The notes under the pieces were generated by a model, which did no database searches, was not told the DNA's origin, and was given only the letters and a program-made list of their open reading frames with translations. From the NCBI RefSeq assembly GCF_019925205.1, contig NC_083568.1:32790001-32854000 (forward strand): a stretch of DNA of 64,000 nt. Reading direction: 5' to 3'. Source of the stretch: Metopolophium dirhodum (taxonomy: Eukaryota > Arthropoda > Insecta > Hemiptera > Aphididae). Shown one piece after another: positions 12,139 through 23,731 of this stretch (position 1 is its first letter; the number at the start of each line of letters is the position of its first letter). The position numbers and the translations under genes were made by a program.

Positions 12139-13117
12139 TTAATGATAACATGATGACATAATAATGTAAAATTCATCATATTCTAGACAAATATTGTTTA
12201 ATTAGTATTTAATATTTATTATTGTTGTTTTTTTTTATTTTTTTTTTATTTGTACAATTTAGTTATAATTATAATTAAAAAAATTTCTTAGTCTAATTTG
12301 AGATTACATGTTGTCTAATATTTTAAAAATAATGACTTATTTATTGTTATAATTTTACAGGCACTTTAGACACCAGGATCCCAAATACCTGAAAATAGTA
12401 TAAAGATACAAATTACAATTAACTATGTCAAAATATACAAGATAGAAATATATCTAAGACACTGCCCATCACTGGCAGTGAAGTGATCTCATTAGTATCA
12501 TTTAATTATTTTAATATGGCTAGTATATTGGTCACGTATATTAATTTATGTTTTATTTTTCAGAAATATTTCACTGCTGCTTCTGCTTCTCCAACTTCAC
12601 CTTTATTCCACGCAAGTGGGGTCTACTACTATTTGTTTTGCTCAATATACCATCATATTCCTGCAATAACCAATCCTCTATATCTTTTTCCTTCAAATTT
12701 GAGTTACCTGTCTTGACTTTTATTATTTCTTCATGCCTCAACATGCCTTCTCAATCTATTCTCTAATTTTTAACCCATATTCATATGGTATCTCTCTCCA
12801 CTATTCAAGCCTGCCTTCAAACACTCGTGTGCTATTAGCTTTTAAAACTACATCAGCTGCATTTAAGCTTATACATAAAATATATATTTGATTTAATAAA
12901 ATAAAATGTGTATTTTTTCCACCATGTGTTTCAGTACATTATCCTTCCTTAACTGTGTATTTGATCCATAATAGTCTTTTACGGTTGCTAAAATTAAAAA
13001 TTTTAAATTGTAAGCAAGTACCTAGCAAATAATTTGAATAAAGCTAATTGGATCTATACATTTTTGGAAAAATATTGTAATAAACATTTTGTTTTTCTGG
13101 TATGGTGACACTGATTA
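12139..13117. other. 3' part of the THAP element, non-coding
   Basis: This stretch lies between the THAP C-terminal fragment and the right inverted repeat. It has a slightly higher C content near 12560-12840 and an overlapping pair of short ORFs with no recognisable motif. Confidence 0.4.
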
Positions 13118-13310
13118 ACCAACGCCAACATGGCCGCCGCGTTTTTGAGTATTCTGTATGTTTACCGTGTTAATTTTTATCAGTGTCCAGGCCCTGATAT
13201 TATAATGATACACAGCTGCTAAATAAAATATTATTTAGTATATTATGCCATCGTGATTCAGTCCGTGCACTATTTGTACTCACTACCAATTTTATTTTCT
13301 TGTGGTAAAA

Positions 13311-13457
13311 ATGAGTAATTGGCGTTTTGGTAATAAAAAACGAGCTAAATTATTCATAAGACGAAAAAAGTTGAAACACAATTTGGCAAATTTACAAAAA
13401 AAAATGAAGAAATTCAAGAACTCGGCAATGACGACAGCAATAACGTTTCAGAAATAA
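13311..13457 (+). pseudogene. N-terminal remnant of Mutator-like transposase
   Basis: The reading starts MSNWRFGNKKRAKLFIRRKK. After the A9 run near 13400 the frame is lost, and the shifted frame continues EEIQELGNDDSNNVSEISNN, so an indel in the homopolymer is likely. A Lys/Arg-rich start of this type is common in arthropod Mutator-like transposases. The link to the downstream exon at 14450 is by position and strand. Repeat copy B was inserted between them. Confidence 0.4.
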
Positions 13458-13526
13458 GCAATAATCAGTTAAAAAGTTGTTCAATAATGCGATATTATAA
13501 TTATTTTAAATCTCAGTGGTATTTTA

Positions 13527-14395
13527 GATTCTGAGCGAAGCGATGAATGTATTGATTTCACAATGATGTGTGTTTTTTTTTTTATTTTTGTGTCTGTCAT
13601 CACGTTTTAGGACAGTAAAAGTGCTTGGATTTTCTTCAATAGTAACTTTTCTGATAGGAAAGTGAACCTAGTTGGTACTTTGGGGGGTCAAAAGTAAAAA
13701 TTTCCCAGTAGTTTTCACAAGCGACGTGAAAAACAAAAGAAAAATTAAGGAAAAACGGGAATTTTTACGCAAAATCGGTTTTCGAGAAAATCGATTTTGG
13801 TTTTTGGTGTAACTCTAAAACAAATGACCGTAGAGACATGAAATTTTTACTGAATGTTTATATTAGCATTTTCTATACACCATAAAATTTACAAAATATT
13901 TTGACTCTTTTTGAGCTGTTTACGGCCATTGTCAGTTTTCAATTTTTTTAGTTTTTTTTTCTATAAATATCAATAAAAATTTATCTGTTGAGTAAAAAAG
14001 CTTGAAAATTTAACAGAAGGCTCCTAGGTTATTGTTTCAAAGGCAGATGAAAAAAATTAAAAATCCTTAGTCACAGTTTTTATTTATAAGCATTTAAAGT
14101 TCAAATTTTGACAAAATACGGAAAAATCACGAAAAATAGTAAATTATTTTGAGTTGAGAATTCATAAAAATTTTTCTTTTTAAATCTAAGATTTGAAAAT
14201 GTAATATAAGATTACTCATAAGTTTGCCTACCTTTATCAAAAAAAAAAATGTCTAGAAGAAACTTAAATTAAATTTTTATGAGCGTCTGAAATTTATATT
14301 TTTACAACATTTGATATTTACTCGATTTCTCATGTAACAATTTTCTTATTTTATTGTAATTAAAAAACGAATGACTGTAGATACATCTATAATTA
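13527..14395. repeat. dispersed AT-rich repeat, copy B
   Basis: It starts with TAGATTCTGAGCGAAGCGAT and matches copy A (1105 onward) across about 870 bp, including TGACCGTAG, GAGCTGTTTACGG and AAGGCTCCT landmarks. It ends just after the second ATGACTGTAGATAC, near the start of the second 544-bp unit of copy A. It lies inside the Mutator-like element between its two coding remnants, so it inserted after that element arrived. Confidence 0.75.
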
Positions 14396-14449
14396 TTTAT
14401 TTTGTTTTTACTAGACACTTGTTACGTTGATGTTTAATTTATTATTTAG

Positions 14450-14886
14450 GCGTCTATCATTGGGTATAGGATCAACAAAGTTCTTTTTATGGGCGTACGT
14501 AATAAACACTGTTCAGTTTGCCAAAATAATGAAAATAGTGAAAAAGAATCACCATTTCATCAGTGTTTTAAAAATTGGAATGGGACTTCTACTGCCATGG
14601 AATCCGATATAATTGCCGAGGGATTCTGTCAAAGTGTGACTATGCATTATTTAATATATGATAAATTAATTGGAGATGGAGATTCAAGTATAATGAAGAA
14701 GTTAACACTTTCTAAACCTTATGCAGATTACGACATAGATGTAAAAAAAATAGAATGTATGAACCATATTTTAAGAAACTATTGTAATAGAATTGTAGAC
14801 ATGTCAGCTCGTCGTAAAAGTTCTTCTGGAACTGTAGTCCCGGGGTTTTTAAGGAAAACATTAAAAGATAGAAGGCTTAAATTAAG
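14450..14886 (+). pseudogene. Mutator-like transposase domain, internal exon
   Basis: One open exon runs between TTATTTAG| and AAG|GTAT splice signals, frame GCG TCT ATC. It encodes ASIIGYRINKVLFMGVRNKH, CSVCQ, FKNWNGTSTAMESDIIAEGF, LIGDGDSSIMKKL and KIECMNHILRNYCNR. These are the hallmark strings of the Mutator-like transposase family found in many arthropod genomes: the CxxC pair, the KNW-GTSTAME block, the GDGDSS acidic motif and the ECxNHxLRN motif. Asp residues in GDGDSS are candidate catalytic residues of the DDE/RNase H fold. The exon itself is intact, but flanking coding parts are disrupted or missing, so the gene is very likely dead. Confidence 0.75.
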
Positions 14887-15270
14887 GTATATTAAGAATA
14901 TAATATATAATTATACATTTATGTAGCAATATAATATAATACAAGCAATTGTTTTTTTAAAGACTTACTGTTGTCAATATATAATTTATAATGATTATGT
15001 TTTTGATAAAACTATGAACTAGGTACATTATACTTTATGTAAGTACGATGTTGTATTTACCTACCTGTTTTGTCAACACAATGCGCGGTGTGACGGTAAT
15101 AAAATTATTGTTGAACTGTTTACTGATAAAACGAAATAATTACGCGTTCGGGGAACTAACGCACACCAATGATCAGTTATTACACACACACTCACACAGC
15201 AATTCTCAATGAATATAACATATTGCCTATACTCAACCCCTAAAAAACGGTCCACTTTCAACCGCCTTAA

Positions 15271-18200
15271 CATTATTCCGATTTCAGCGCAACGGGATCA
15301 TACCACATTGTGTCATGAATACATGATTTAGATTAAATAGTGAAATCTACAAAACTTTTTTTACACAATTATTTCGTTTATTTCTACATTTAGAAGCATA
15401 TTTACGAGGTATTTTAATACAATATTGTTAATTTTAAGTACGCACCTATCAAATCATTTTGACGTGGAGAGGTAATTTTAGTTCTAAAAAACATAAATGT
15501 CTAACTTTAGAATTTAAAAACATTGGAAAATAATTGCAATTGCAATTCGATGTAATTTTGATTTTCAAATCGATATAGGTAGGTGGCAATTATATTATAA
15601 TATTATTAATCTAGGCAGTTCATAATAATATAGTACAACACGTTAATTAAATTAAGGGATCTAGTTTGCTTGTTAGCTGTGATAATTATTTGATGAAAGT
15701 AATCATTGTAAATTGTAATTGTGTTTATAAAGGTTTGTATTTATCATATATTTCCACTGAAGACAAACAGAAAACGATAAGAAAATAGACAAATTTTACT
15801 CGAGCGGAGTTGGCTATTATAATAATTAATGTAAGTAAGAAAAAATCATAACAGATCCAACTCAAAATGAAATGTTTTCCACACTAAGTATAGATCCCTT
15901 AAAATATATGTGTAAATATTACAAAAAAATAATTAAATAGTTTTAAAATAAATAAAACTGGAAATTATAATACGTAGTAGGTAAAGTGAGTTGTAGACAA
16001 TCAATATAAAAATGTATAAAACTAATTTTATTCAATTTTCGTTTGTACATTCAAAAAATTATAAATGTATACAAAATAATATTGTTGGAAATGTATTCGA
16101 ACATTTTATGCCGACCACCTAACAACTCGGGTAAACAACGGAAGAACATCGTGCTTGGCAGGGTATAGTTGCGCAACCATTTCCCGCCTTTAATGAGTTG
16201 TGATTTCGGATGGTTCTCGACTCTCCAAATTCCAGATGTCTCCATTAACTTATGAGTCACAATAATTAATATAAGTAATTATAAATACTTATATAAATAA
16301 TTACGTATTTACTTAAATGAAAACTGAGAATGATTGGCTTAATCTTAGTGTGTATTTAATAAATTATTTATTATATGTGAAATGCCCCTAGTCTCCAGGA
16401 CACTTTTTTGATAAAGGTAGACAAACTTATGAGTAATCTTATATTACATTTTAAAATCTTGGATTGAAGAAGAAAAATTTTTATGAATTCTCAACTCAAA
16501 ATAATTTGCTCATTTTCGTGATTTGTCAATATTTAAACTTTAAATGCTTATAAATAAAAACTGTGACTAAGGATTTTTAATTTTTTTAATTTGCCTTTGA
16601 AACAATAACCTAGGAGCCTTCTATTAAATTCAAATAATTCAATACATTCATTTATTTTTATTTATTATATTCATTTAATCATTTAATCAATAATCGTGAT
16701 ATTGTTGGTAAAAAAATATTAAATTGTAATACGCATATGAAATGGCGAAAAAAACGATTAGTGGGGGGTTCAAACCCATGATCCCCCCCGTGAGTACGCC
16801 GCTGTACCCAAATCTTGAAGTTTGGACTTAACCACTATAGATTTACCAATCACCTATTCTAAAGAAATACCAAGGCTGCGGTGTCGGTAGTCTGTATGCA
16901 GTATGCCCTAATTAAATAATACCGCCAAAGCGTCAAAGTAAAAGAAGTACGAAGGACCTATTTCATATAAAACTTATCAATTGTTTCCCTTAATCCCGCA
17001 GAATACAGCGGCCCGCCATTGTCGTCAAAAGATATGTGGTCAGAAAATCAATCGTCCGAAGACAAAAAAATACCAGACGGTCACTACTTACTATATTATA
17101 GTCACGGCTGTAACCGCACGTGAGTATGTTATAATAATATTATTATTAAGCTCGTAATAACCAATAAAACGGACGACCGGGACACGCCTCGAGACCATAA
17201 TAGTTAAAACACGTCGGTTATAATATGACGCACCGATGAACTATTCGCCGAGAGACGAAGAACGTTATTACGATAGAATCTGGAGTTATAATAAAACGTC
17301 GATGGAAAGATTGACGGCCACAATCTTTTATTGAAAACTGATTTCCGTGAGTCGTGACGCTCCTTCCGGTACGTGCGTATGTATTCGACTTCCGATACCT
17401 CGACTATAGTCTGAAATAACTCTGAACGGTTAACGAATGACCACCCCAGGTGTATTACGACGATGTAAATTTCTCATATTATTATTTTTTTTAGTTTGTA
17501 TTTTATTCGTATTCCGTATACAATATTCGTTTATAAATTACATTTATTATACTTATAATTATTACTTATTAAGACGGATGTTATGACGTGTTCGGGTTCA
17601 TAGTACAGACATATTAATATCAAATATGTATATACCAGTGTACGCGAAATCATTGTTTAGTTGTTTGCTACTTCGTTTCGGTACAAATAAACAATTCGTT
17701 AGGTCTTAGCTATTTGATCTTCTGTCGTGTTTACGATAAATAGTTTTAAAATTACTGATGAAAAATAAAAAAATAAAAATAATATGCTTTGTTTCGTACA
17801 AATGTTGGCAGTTTATTATTGCGATAAATCATAAAATAATAAATAAGTGTATAAGTATAACCAATAGGTACCAACTCCTCAAACAACAATTCAAAGGCCC
17901 ATTAATTGGTGGTTTAAATTATTCTAAATGGATTGGATCCAATAAATTGTAGTATTAATATTATATCCCATAATAAACATCGTTTGTAACAACAATTCAT
18001 GCATGCAAAATTGAATGAAAAAAGTAATATTAAATTTTATTTAAATTAAATATTACATTACAAGTAACATCAACAAAATGATCTCGTTTTAATTTTTTGT
18101 GTTTGTGTTAGAGTTATACATTTTACACCGTTCATATGATTTATACTTATTTATTAAATGCTGCACTATATTATCCCAATATTAAAATAATGTCCTTAGA

Positions 18201-18314
18201 AACAGGGAAGTAAATAAATAATAAAATATTTTAATTTCTTAAGATCAAACTTATAAATGAATTAATCTTAAACAATGATTAAAGGATGTTACAGTTGGCA
18301 CAATGTGCTATATT
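15271..18314. other. intergenic, mostly featureless
   Basis: This AT-rich sequence lies between the transposon nest and Arf. It holds a reverse partial copy of the dispersed repeat (listed separately) and a GC-richer minus-strand ORF at 16051-16260 that includes GIWRVENHPKSQLIKGGKWL, which I cannot identify. A tRNA B-box-like word lies near 16770 (see rejected items). The part adjacent to 18314 holds TTTATT words on the plus strand (minus AATAAA), which may serve as Arf poly(A) signals. Confidence 0.45.
16385..16630. repeat. dispersed AT-rich repeat, partial reverse copy D
   Basis: Read in reverse, it matches the 14000-14265 part of copy B: the order AAGGCTCCTAGGTTATTGTT, GACTAAGGATTTTTAAT, AAAGTTTAAATATTGACAAA and GATAAAGGTAGAC corresponds. 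Only about 245 bp are present, truncated at both ends. Confidence 0.75.
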
Positions 18315-18854
18315 TTATTTGGCTAGTTCATTTGACAGCCAATCCAACCCTTCATATAAACCATTGCCTTGAGTTGCACACGTAGACTGAATGTACCACT
18401 TTCTCTGGTGAAGTTGATTCAGTCCAAGTTTGTTTGTGAGATCCGATACATTCATTGCGTTAGGAAGATCTTGTTTGTTCGCAAATACTAACAATACAGC
18501 ATCTCTGAGATCGTCTTCTTGCAACATGTTGTGTAGCTCTCGTTCTGCTTCTGCTACTCTTTCTCGATCGTTAGAATCTACAACAAATATCAGTCCCTGG
18601 GTGTTTTGGAAGTAGTGTCGCCACAAAGGACGGATTTTATCTTGACCACCCACATCCCAAACTGTAAATGCAATATTTTTGTATTCGACCGTCTCAACAT
18701 TGAATCCTATCGTCGGTATGGTAGTGATAATTTCGCCCAGTTTTAGTTTGTAAAGTATGGTAGTTTTACCGGCCGCATCCAAGCCAACCATCAGTATGCG
18801 CATTTGCTTTTTACCGAACAAACGGGTGAAAACTGTTGACAATGTTAAGCCCAT
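18315..18854 (-). CDS. Arf102F: ADP-ribosylation factor, class II type (Arf4 / Drosophila Arf102F)
   Basis: This small Ras-like GTPase of the Golgi and ER-Golgi traffic recruits COPI and other coats. The coding region is a single uninterrupted exon of 179 aa, the usual length. Motifs: Gly2 for N-myristoylation in MGLTLSTVF, P-loop GLDAAGKT (24-31), switch I TIPTIGFN, WDVGGQ with Gln71, NKQD (126-129) and the SAT-equivalent CATQG. The N-terminus MGLTLS...RLFGKKQMRI and the GLDWLSNELAK end fit Arf4/Arf102F better than Arf1. A splice acceptor just upstream of the ATG (TTCTAAG before ACACACACG) suggests a 5' UTR intron. The gene is divergent from hemipterous. Confidence 0.96.
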   Translation of the reverse strand: MGLTLSTVFTRLFGKKQMRILMVGLDAAGKTTILYKLKLGEIITTIPTIGFNVETVEYKNIAFTVWDVGGQDKIRPLWRHYFQNTQGLIFVVDSNDRERVAEAERELHNMLQEDDLRDAVLLVFANKQDLPNAMNVSDLTNKLGLNQLHQRKWYIQSTCATQGNGLYEGLDWLSNELAK

Positions 18855-19512
18855 CGTGTGTGTCTTAGAAACAATATACCTGAATAATTATAAACATAAA
18901 AATTTGTTACTATTCGGTCGTTTGGTTAAACAATTAAGGCGTAAATTTTTAGTCGGATTGGATGTAATTTTGAATCAATCTTGGATGAGTTTAAAACAAA
19001 ATAACAAATATAATTTACCCATTTATTGAGAAACTTCAGTGAGGTACGTTGCTAACGACAGCAGTCGGGCGGAGTTAAACAAACGTAGTCAAAACCGTCT
19101 TAAACAAGCACCAAATAGCCACATTTATATAAAATCGTCTTTGTTTTTTCATTTCGTGTTATCATTCGTGTACGTGTATTATCATTGTACAGTGGTGGTG
19201 ATAAGGGGCCTAGAGTAAGTTGGCTATGCTGAAATCATATCGATTTTTTGGTTCTTTAAACACCGGCCCCACTGTCTAGACCTGTCAAGGGTTCGTGATA
19301 AGAATACCATTGACAGACGAATTCGCTGCCAATAAAAATAACATCAAATTTAATAATTGATAAATTTTCCCCGAAAATTGTGTTTAAAAATAGTTATTAC
19401 TCGAAAGTCTGTGATAGTTGTACCATGAGTTTGGGGACGTATTGCGCGTCGACAGTGATTTGAGTTTAATTGATGAAAACAAATTTAACGCGTTCAACGA
19501 GACTCGTCTAAA
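18855..19512. promoter_or_regulatory. shared divergent promoter region, Arf / hemipterous
   Basis: A 658-bp gap separates two start codons pointing away from each other. It must hold the 5' UTRs and promoters of both genes. No convincing TATA box was identified. The Arf side probably includes a 5' UTR intron. The assignment is positional. Confidence 0.5.
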
Positions 19513-22141
19513 ATGACCACTTCGTTTCTGGAAAACAAAATTTTGAATTTACAGGCCCGATTGAAGGCGGACGGCGATACCATTGAGGAGATGCCACCTC
19601 CATCACTCTCCAGTCCCCGACAAGGATCGGGGAGACGACCCAAACAACGTGAGTATACAACGCCCAGTTTTCCTTCTGTAGTAATAGTGTATTATACCTA
19701 CCGAAAAGGAGATCATCATGACCTTGATGGCTACATTATAATTTTTCTCTTTAATTTCAGTTGGTGACATGGGTACGCCGACTAGGACTCGAAAGCATAT
19801 AGACCTACCGGTAAGCATAATGATGCAGCCGCGGGTCGAGGATACTTCTGAAGTTGAAGTCAAGATGAAACAGATCATGAAAATGAGTGGTTTACTTACA
19901 ATCAATGGAATCGTTAGTACAGTATTTTATGTTTAATGGTGTTATTATTGTTTAATCAAATTATTTTTAATGTTTAGAAATATAAAACTGAGTTAAAAGA
20001 TTTAGAGCATCTCGGAGAATTAGGAAGTGGTACATGCGGTCACGTGGTGAGAATGTTGCACAAGCCTAGTAATACTGAAATAGCTGTCAAAGTGAGTGGA
20101 ACTCTTTTGAATTGATTAATTTTATAGCTAGGTAATTATATATATTTTTTCTCTAATTATTTAGCAAATGAGAAGGTCTGGAAATAGTGAAGAAAATAAA
20201 CGTATTACTACTGATCTTGAAGTTGTACTCAAGTCTCATGACTGTCCTTATATTGTTAAATGTTTGGGTGCATTTATCACTGAATCAGATGTGTGTATAT
20301 GCATGGAACTGATGGCTACCTGTTTTGATCGTCTTTTGAGAAGACTCAAGGCACCAATCCCAGAAGATGTACTTGGGAAAGTCGCTTTACATGTTAGTAT
20401 AAGAAATCCTTAAAATTAAATAATTTAAATAATTCAAATTTTTTGTTTTAGACTGTAAAAGCGTTAAGCTATTTAAAAGAATCTCATGATGTTATACATA
20501 GAGATGTTAAACCATCAAATATTTTGCTGGACGAAAGGGGAAATGTAAAACTATGCGACTTTGGTATTTCTGGTAGATTAGTTGATTCTAAAGCTCGTAC
20601 TAAAAATGCTGGATGTGCTGCTTACATGGCTGTATGTATTTATTAGTTTAGACATAAAATCAAGTTAAAATTAACTTTATTGTATTAATTAAACGTTGGG
20701 TTTTCAGCCTGAAAGAATTGAACCCAGGCAACTGGATTACGATATACGATCTGATATTTGGAGTTTGGGTATTACATTGGTTGAATTGGCTACGGGTGTG
20801 TTTCCATACCGTGATTGTAAATGTGATTTTGAAGTATTGAGTCGAGTTTTAAATGATGACCCTCCTTCACTTCCTCTAGACCAAGAGTTCACCTTAGAAT
20901 TTAGGAATTTTGTATCTAGCTGGTGTGTATTAGAAAATATATTAACAATAATACTTATTTTTTTTTTTATTTAAATGTATTATTTTTTAGTTTGATTAAA
21001 GATTATAAAGTACGACCAAAATACAAACAATTATTGGAACACCCATTTTTACAAAAATATATGATAAAAACAGTTAATGTTGCTGAATGGTATGCTGAAG
21101 CTACAAGTCAAAATATAATACTCAAGTAATTTAAGCTATATTCAGGGTTTATGGACTTTATTATTGTTAATACTTTAGCAGTGTTGCTGATATTTCAATA
21201 AATTGTTATAAAAAATGTTCATTAATAAATTATGTAATTTACAGAATAGCAAAACCCGCTGTAGAAAACGTTCCTATTAGTGTCCGTAAGATGTCAGATC
21301 ATCAATTTCCTTCATTGAGTTTAATTGATAAAAACAAAATCAATGGGTTAGTTAAATTAATGAATTGTTTAAACAACTTCAATAAATATGTATTTTGTCG
21401 TTACTGTGTTTAGAAATTTGGTAATTGACTCTCCAAAACCTGTGAAACGCTTTCCAAGTATGGAAGTGCCTCCTTCAGTGTTGTTGTCACCGTATAAACA
21501 ATTGACGGGACAATTGACAAATGGAGGCAATGTTTCTGCCAATACTAGTCCATTAGTACTGCAACGGTTTTATCATCAACAAAACCAACACCATTCTAGG
21601 TGAGAATAGTGAAATTGATTAGTTAAGATTGATTTTAACTAATTAAAACAATTTTGATTTCAAGGTTCTTATAGTATAAACAATTTTAAATTTCAGGTCA
21701 TCTTCTGTATCTCCAAGCCGTTTTGAACGAAATACTCCTAAAGAAATTAATCCCTCAGATTCACCCAAACCTAGTCCAAGGAAGAGTCTGATATCTACCT
21801 ACCTCAAATTTGCTCCATGGAGCAAAACTCCTCCTAGTCCTCCACCACGAAACCAAAACACACCATTTATTTCATCACCTTTGGTAACAAGACGTGAGGT
21901 GTGCCCTGCCTCTCCAGCACCTGTACGTAAGACTTTTGAAGGTTCTCCAGCCTTATCTAGACGATATGTATCACCTGTTCCACCAACTCCACCGCCACGT
22001 CGCCTTTCAGAAAGTGGATCGTCGCCTCTACATACATTTTACCAACAACGATTATTTGGTCAACCAAAATTGGAAGAAAAAGATCGAAGATACACCCCTC
22101 AACCACGTAGACGTGTCGTTTGCCAGTTTAACGATATATGA
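19513..22141 (+). CDS. hep: hemipterous / MAP2K7 (MKK7), JNK-activating dual-specificity kinase
   Basis: It phosphorylates JNK (basket) in the stress and dorsal-closure pathway. Ten exons: 19513-19648, 19761-19912, 19978-20091, 20165-20392, 20452-20631, 20708-20922, 20991-21125, 21245-21346, 21414-21599 and 21697-22141, all phase-consistent, giving about 630 aa. The N-terminal basic stretch TPTRTRKHIDLPV resembles a JNK docking site. The kinase domain has Gly loop GELGSGTCG (109-117), Lys134 of IAVK, HRD Asp228, DFG Asp246, and activation-loop Ser256 and Thr260 in SKARTKNAGCAAYMAPERI, the MKK7-specific context. The C-terminal ~240 residues are Ser/Pro-rich (PPSPPP, PPTPPPRR), a long tail as in fly Hep and unlike vertebrate MKK7. 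All key catalytic residues are present. Confidence 0.96.
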
Positions 22142-23171
22142 CAACTACTGTGTGGACAGAGACGTAAAGAATCTGTTCCCAAAAACAGTGAGTGAATTAA
22201 ACGGCTTAATTAGAACGTTATTACATAAATTATGAAATCATGTTCGATATAAATATTTAATTTAGCAATTTAAAAAGACAATTTATACATAACAATATTA
22301 TAATATTAAATTATGAAAAACAATGTTAAACATATTATACCTAATTAATTGTATGACAGATCTAGTAACTATTCAAGTCGCTGAAAATTACTTTTTAATT
22401 TATTCTGTTAATTTTTTTTACTTGATGCACATTTCATTATTGTTATATGTGTTGAACAGTTGTGCGATTGCAACTAGCAATTCAAATCCAATTATAGTAT
22501 AATATTAATATTTTATGGGAATGTTTATCAAACATGAACATGAAACTTAACTGGTAACCAGTTCCTTATTTGTCTATATTAACTGGTGAATCTACCCGCT
22601 AAATTCTTATTATTAAGAAAGTGAGTATATTATTATATATATTACAACATTTTTTTATGATTTATTAAAAAAAACCTTGTGTACATCATTTTGATTTGAG
22701 CAAAGTTTGTTTAGTGTAGTAAAATCAAAAATGTTGACAGCCATATTTATTTATTATTATTACTTTATTTTTGCTACTTACATTTGTGTATTAATATTTT
22801 TTTGTGTTCTGTTTTAAATTGTTTGCTCAATTTGTTTGTTTTTTTTTTTTTATGTGACTAGTCACGGTGTCACAGCCGAAATGTCTCAGGTTATTATATT
22901 ACCCGCGTATAATGTATCTTACTGTGATTTTTTAAACATTTTCTTTTGCTTCATTGTGTACCAAGTTTTATAGTTAAATATTTTAGCTTACATTATTTTT
23001 AAGCAAACATAATATTATAATATAAGCAATATATAATCTATATATATTTATATATATATTACATTCTAGTCATGATATATAAATATTATTGTTTCAGGAT
23101 GATATTTTGTATAAAGTTAAGAAATTATGTTATTTGATCAAAACAATATAATACAATATATAAAAAAAGCA

Positions 23172-23177
23172 TTTATT
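23172..23177 (-). terminator. candidate poly(A) signal for the distal Gasp-like exon
   Basis: AATAAA on the minus strand lies about 155 nt past the TGA of the exon at 23333-23393. The corresponding hexamer is kept in the other duplicate. The assignment rests on word and position only. Confidence 0.4.
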
Positions 23178-23332
23178 TTTTGGCAATCGCATGTATGTAT
23201 CATGTATGTATAATAATATGTATTTTGACGTAAATGACGACATGTTTGGTATATTAATCAATGTCCATTTATATTTGGCTTCTGTTGTATGAAATATCTT
23301 TGGTTCAGGCTATGGAATTGTGCATCTCACAA

Positions 23333-23393
23333 TCAACGTTTGTATCCAATTTTTCGCAGTTCTTTTCGGTCTACATCCCCGTAGTAGTCTTCA
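23333..23393 (-). CDS. candidate alternative terminal exon of Gasp, distal copy
   Basis: This 61-nt open exon begins after a TTTATAG acceptor with phase T|GAA. Joined to the TG at the end of Gasp exon 4 it reads C-EDYYGDVDRKELRKIGYKR then TGA. The normal Gasp last exon starts C-EDYYGDLDLKAIRKSELL, so homology is direct. It ends 14 residues after YYGD and lacks the Gln/Pro-rich tail. Compared with the proximal duplicate, the conserved LKA is RKE, so this copy is the more diverged. It lies about 9.8 kb beyond exon 4. It may be a real alternative end or a non-spliced relic. Confidence 0.5.
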
Positions 23394-23731
23394 CTATAAA
23401 CGTACAATAAATATTGAAATTTTAAATAATCATAATGTTTTGGTTTATTAATTTGTGATCTTTAAATTACGTTAAAAATGATCTTATTAAAGAAATAGGT
23501 AAATAAATAATGATGTGTTAATATTTCATACTTATTCTTTCTTTGTTAAGTTTGTGGTAACTGCAGCATTGTGTGTGTGTATACTTTAAAGATTTTATTT
23601 TACAGATTATAAATTTGTACTACGCGACCAAAAAATTAAAGAAGCCGTCTGTAAGTAACACACTGACACCAGTAACAGATGTAACACCACACAATTACTT
23701 AAACTTAATTACATTTATTATAACATGCAAA

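Larger units (their letters stand above)
11110..13188. mobile_element. P-like DNA transposon encoding a THAP protein
   Basis: The ends are inverted: the left reads GGACACT...AAAAACGTGGCGGCCATG TTGGCGTTGG (11110-11156) and the right, reversed, reads GGACACT...AAAAACGCGGCGGCCATG TTGGCGTTGG (13188-13118). The 28-bp inner block has one mismatch, and the terminal GGACACT is shared, with extra bases between them on the right. A THAP-domain ORF lies within. THAP domains are the DNA-binding part of P-element transposases, so a P-superfamily element is the best reading. At 2.1 kb, with only N- and C-terminal protein pieces, it is probably an internally deleted, non-autonomous copy. Confidence 0.75.
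10586..15270. mobile_element. outer DNA transposon (probable Mutator-like) with nested insertions
   Basis: The left end at 10586 starts TTAAGGCGGTTGAAAGTGGG and the right end at 15270, read in reverse, starts TTAAGGCGGTTGAAAGTGGA. The matching arms are about 29 bp with two mismatches, followed by a GTTTTTT run on both sides. Inside lie Mutator-like transposase remnants (13311-13457 and 14450-14886) on the plus strand. The element is interrupted by the THAP element (11110-13188) and by repeat copy B (13527-14395), which together account for about 2.9 of its 4.7 kb. I see no clear target-site duplication. Linking the ends to the transposase is an inference from position. Confidence 0.65.
22222..23731. 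repeat. segmental duplication, copy 1 (contains Gasp-like terminal exon)
   Basis: It aligns collinearly with 25985-27241, offset 3,758 bp at the left end. Shared landmarks run from GATATAAATATTTAATTTAG through ACTTAACTGGTAACCAGTTC and TATGAAATATCTTTGGTTCA to AAGAAGCCGTCTGTA. Copy 1 has an extra block around 22840-23080 that copy 2 lacks. Identity over aligned parts looks high (mostly single-base differences). It begins close behind the hemipterous stop codon, so the hemipterous 3' UTR may enter it. Confidence 0.9.

Noticed and set aside
16741..16830. tRNA-like B-box word (GGTTCAAACCC, also readable in reverse) beside a GTGGTTAAGTCC word
   Set aside because: No A box at proper spacing and no cloverleaf could be drawn. 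The surrounding text looks like widespread aphid repeat debris.
23618..23660. plus-strand AG|INLYYATKKLKKPS|GTAAGT stretch conserved in both duplicates
   Set aside because: The duplicates are recent enough to explain the conservation. The donor is lost in copy 2 (GTATGT remains only as a weak site) and no neighbouring exon was found.
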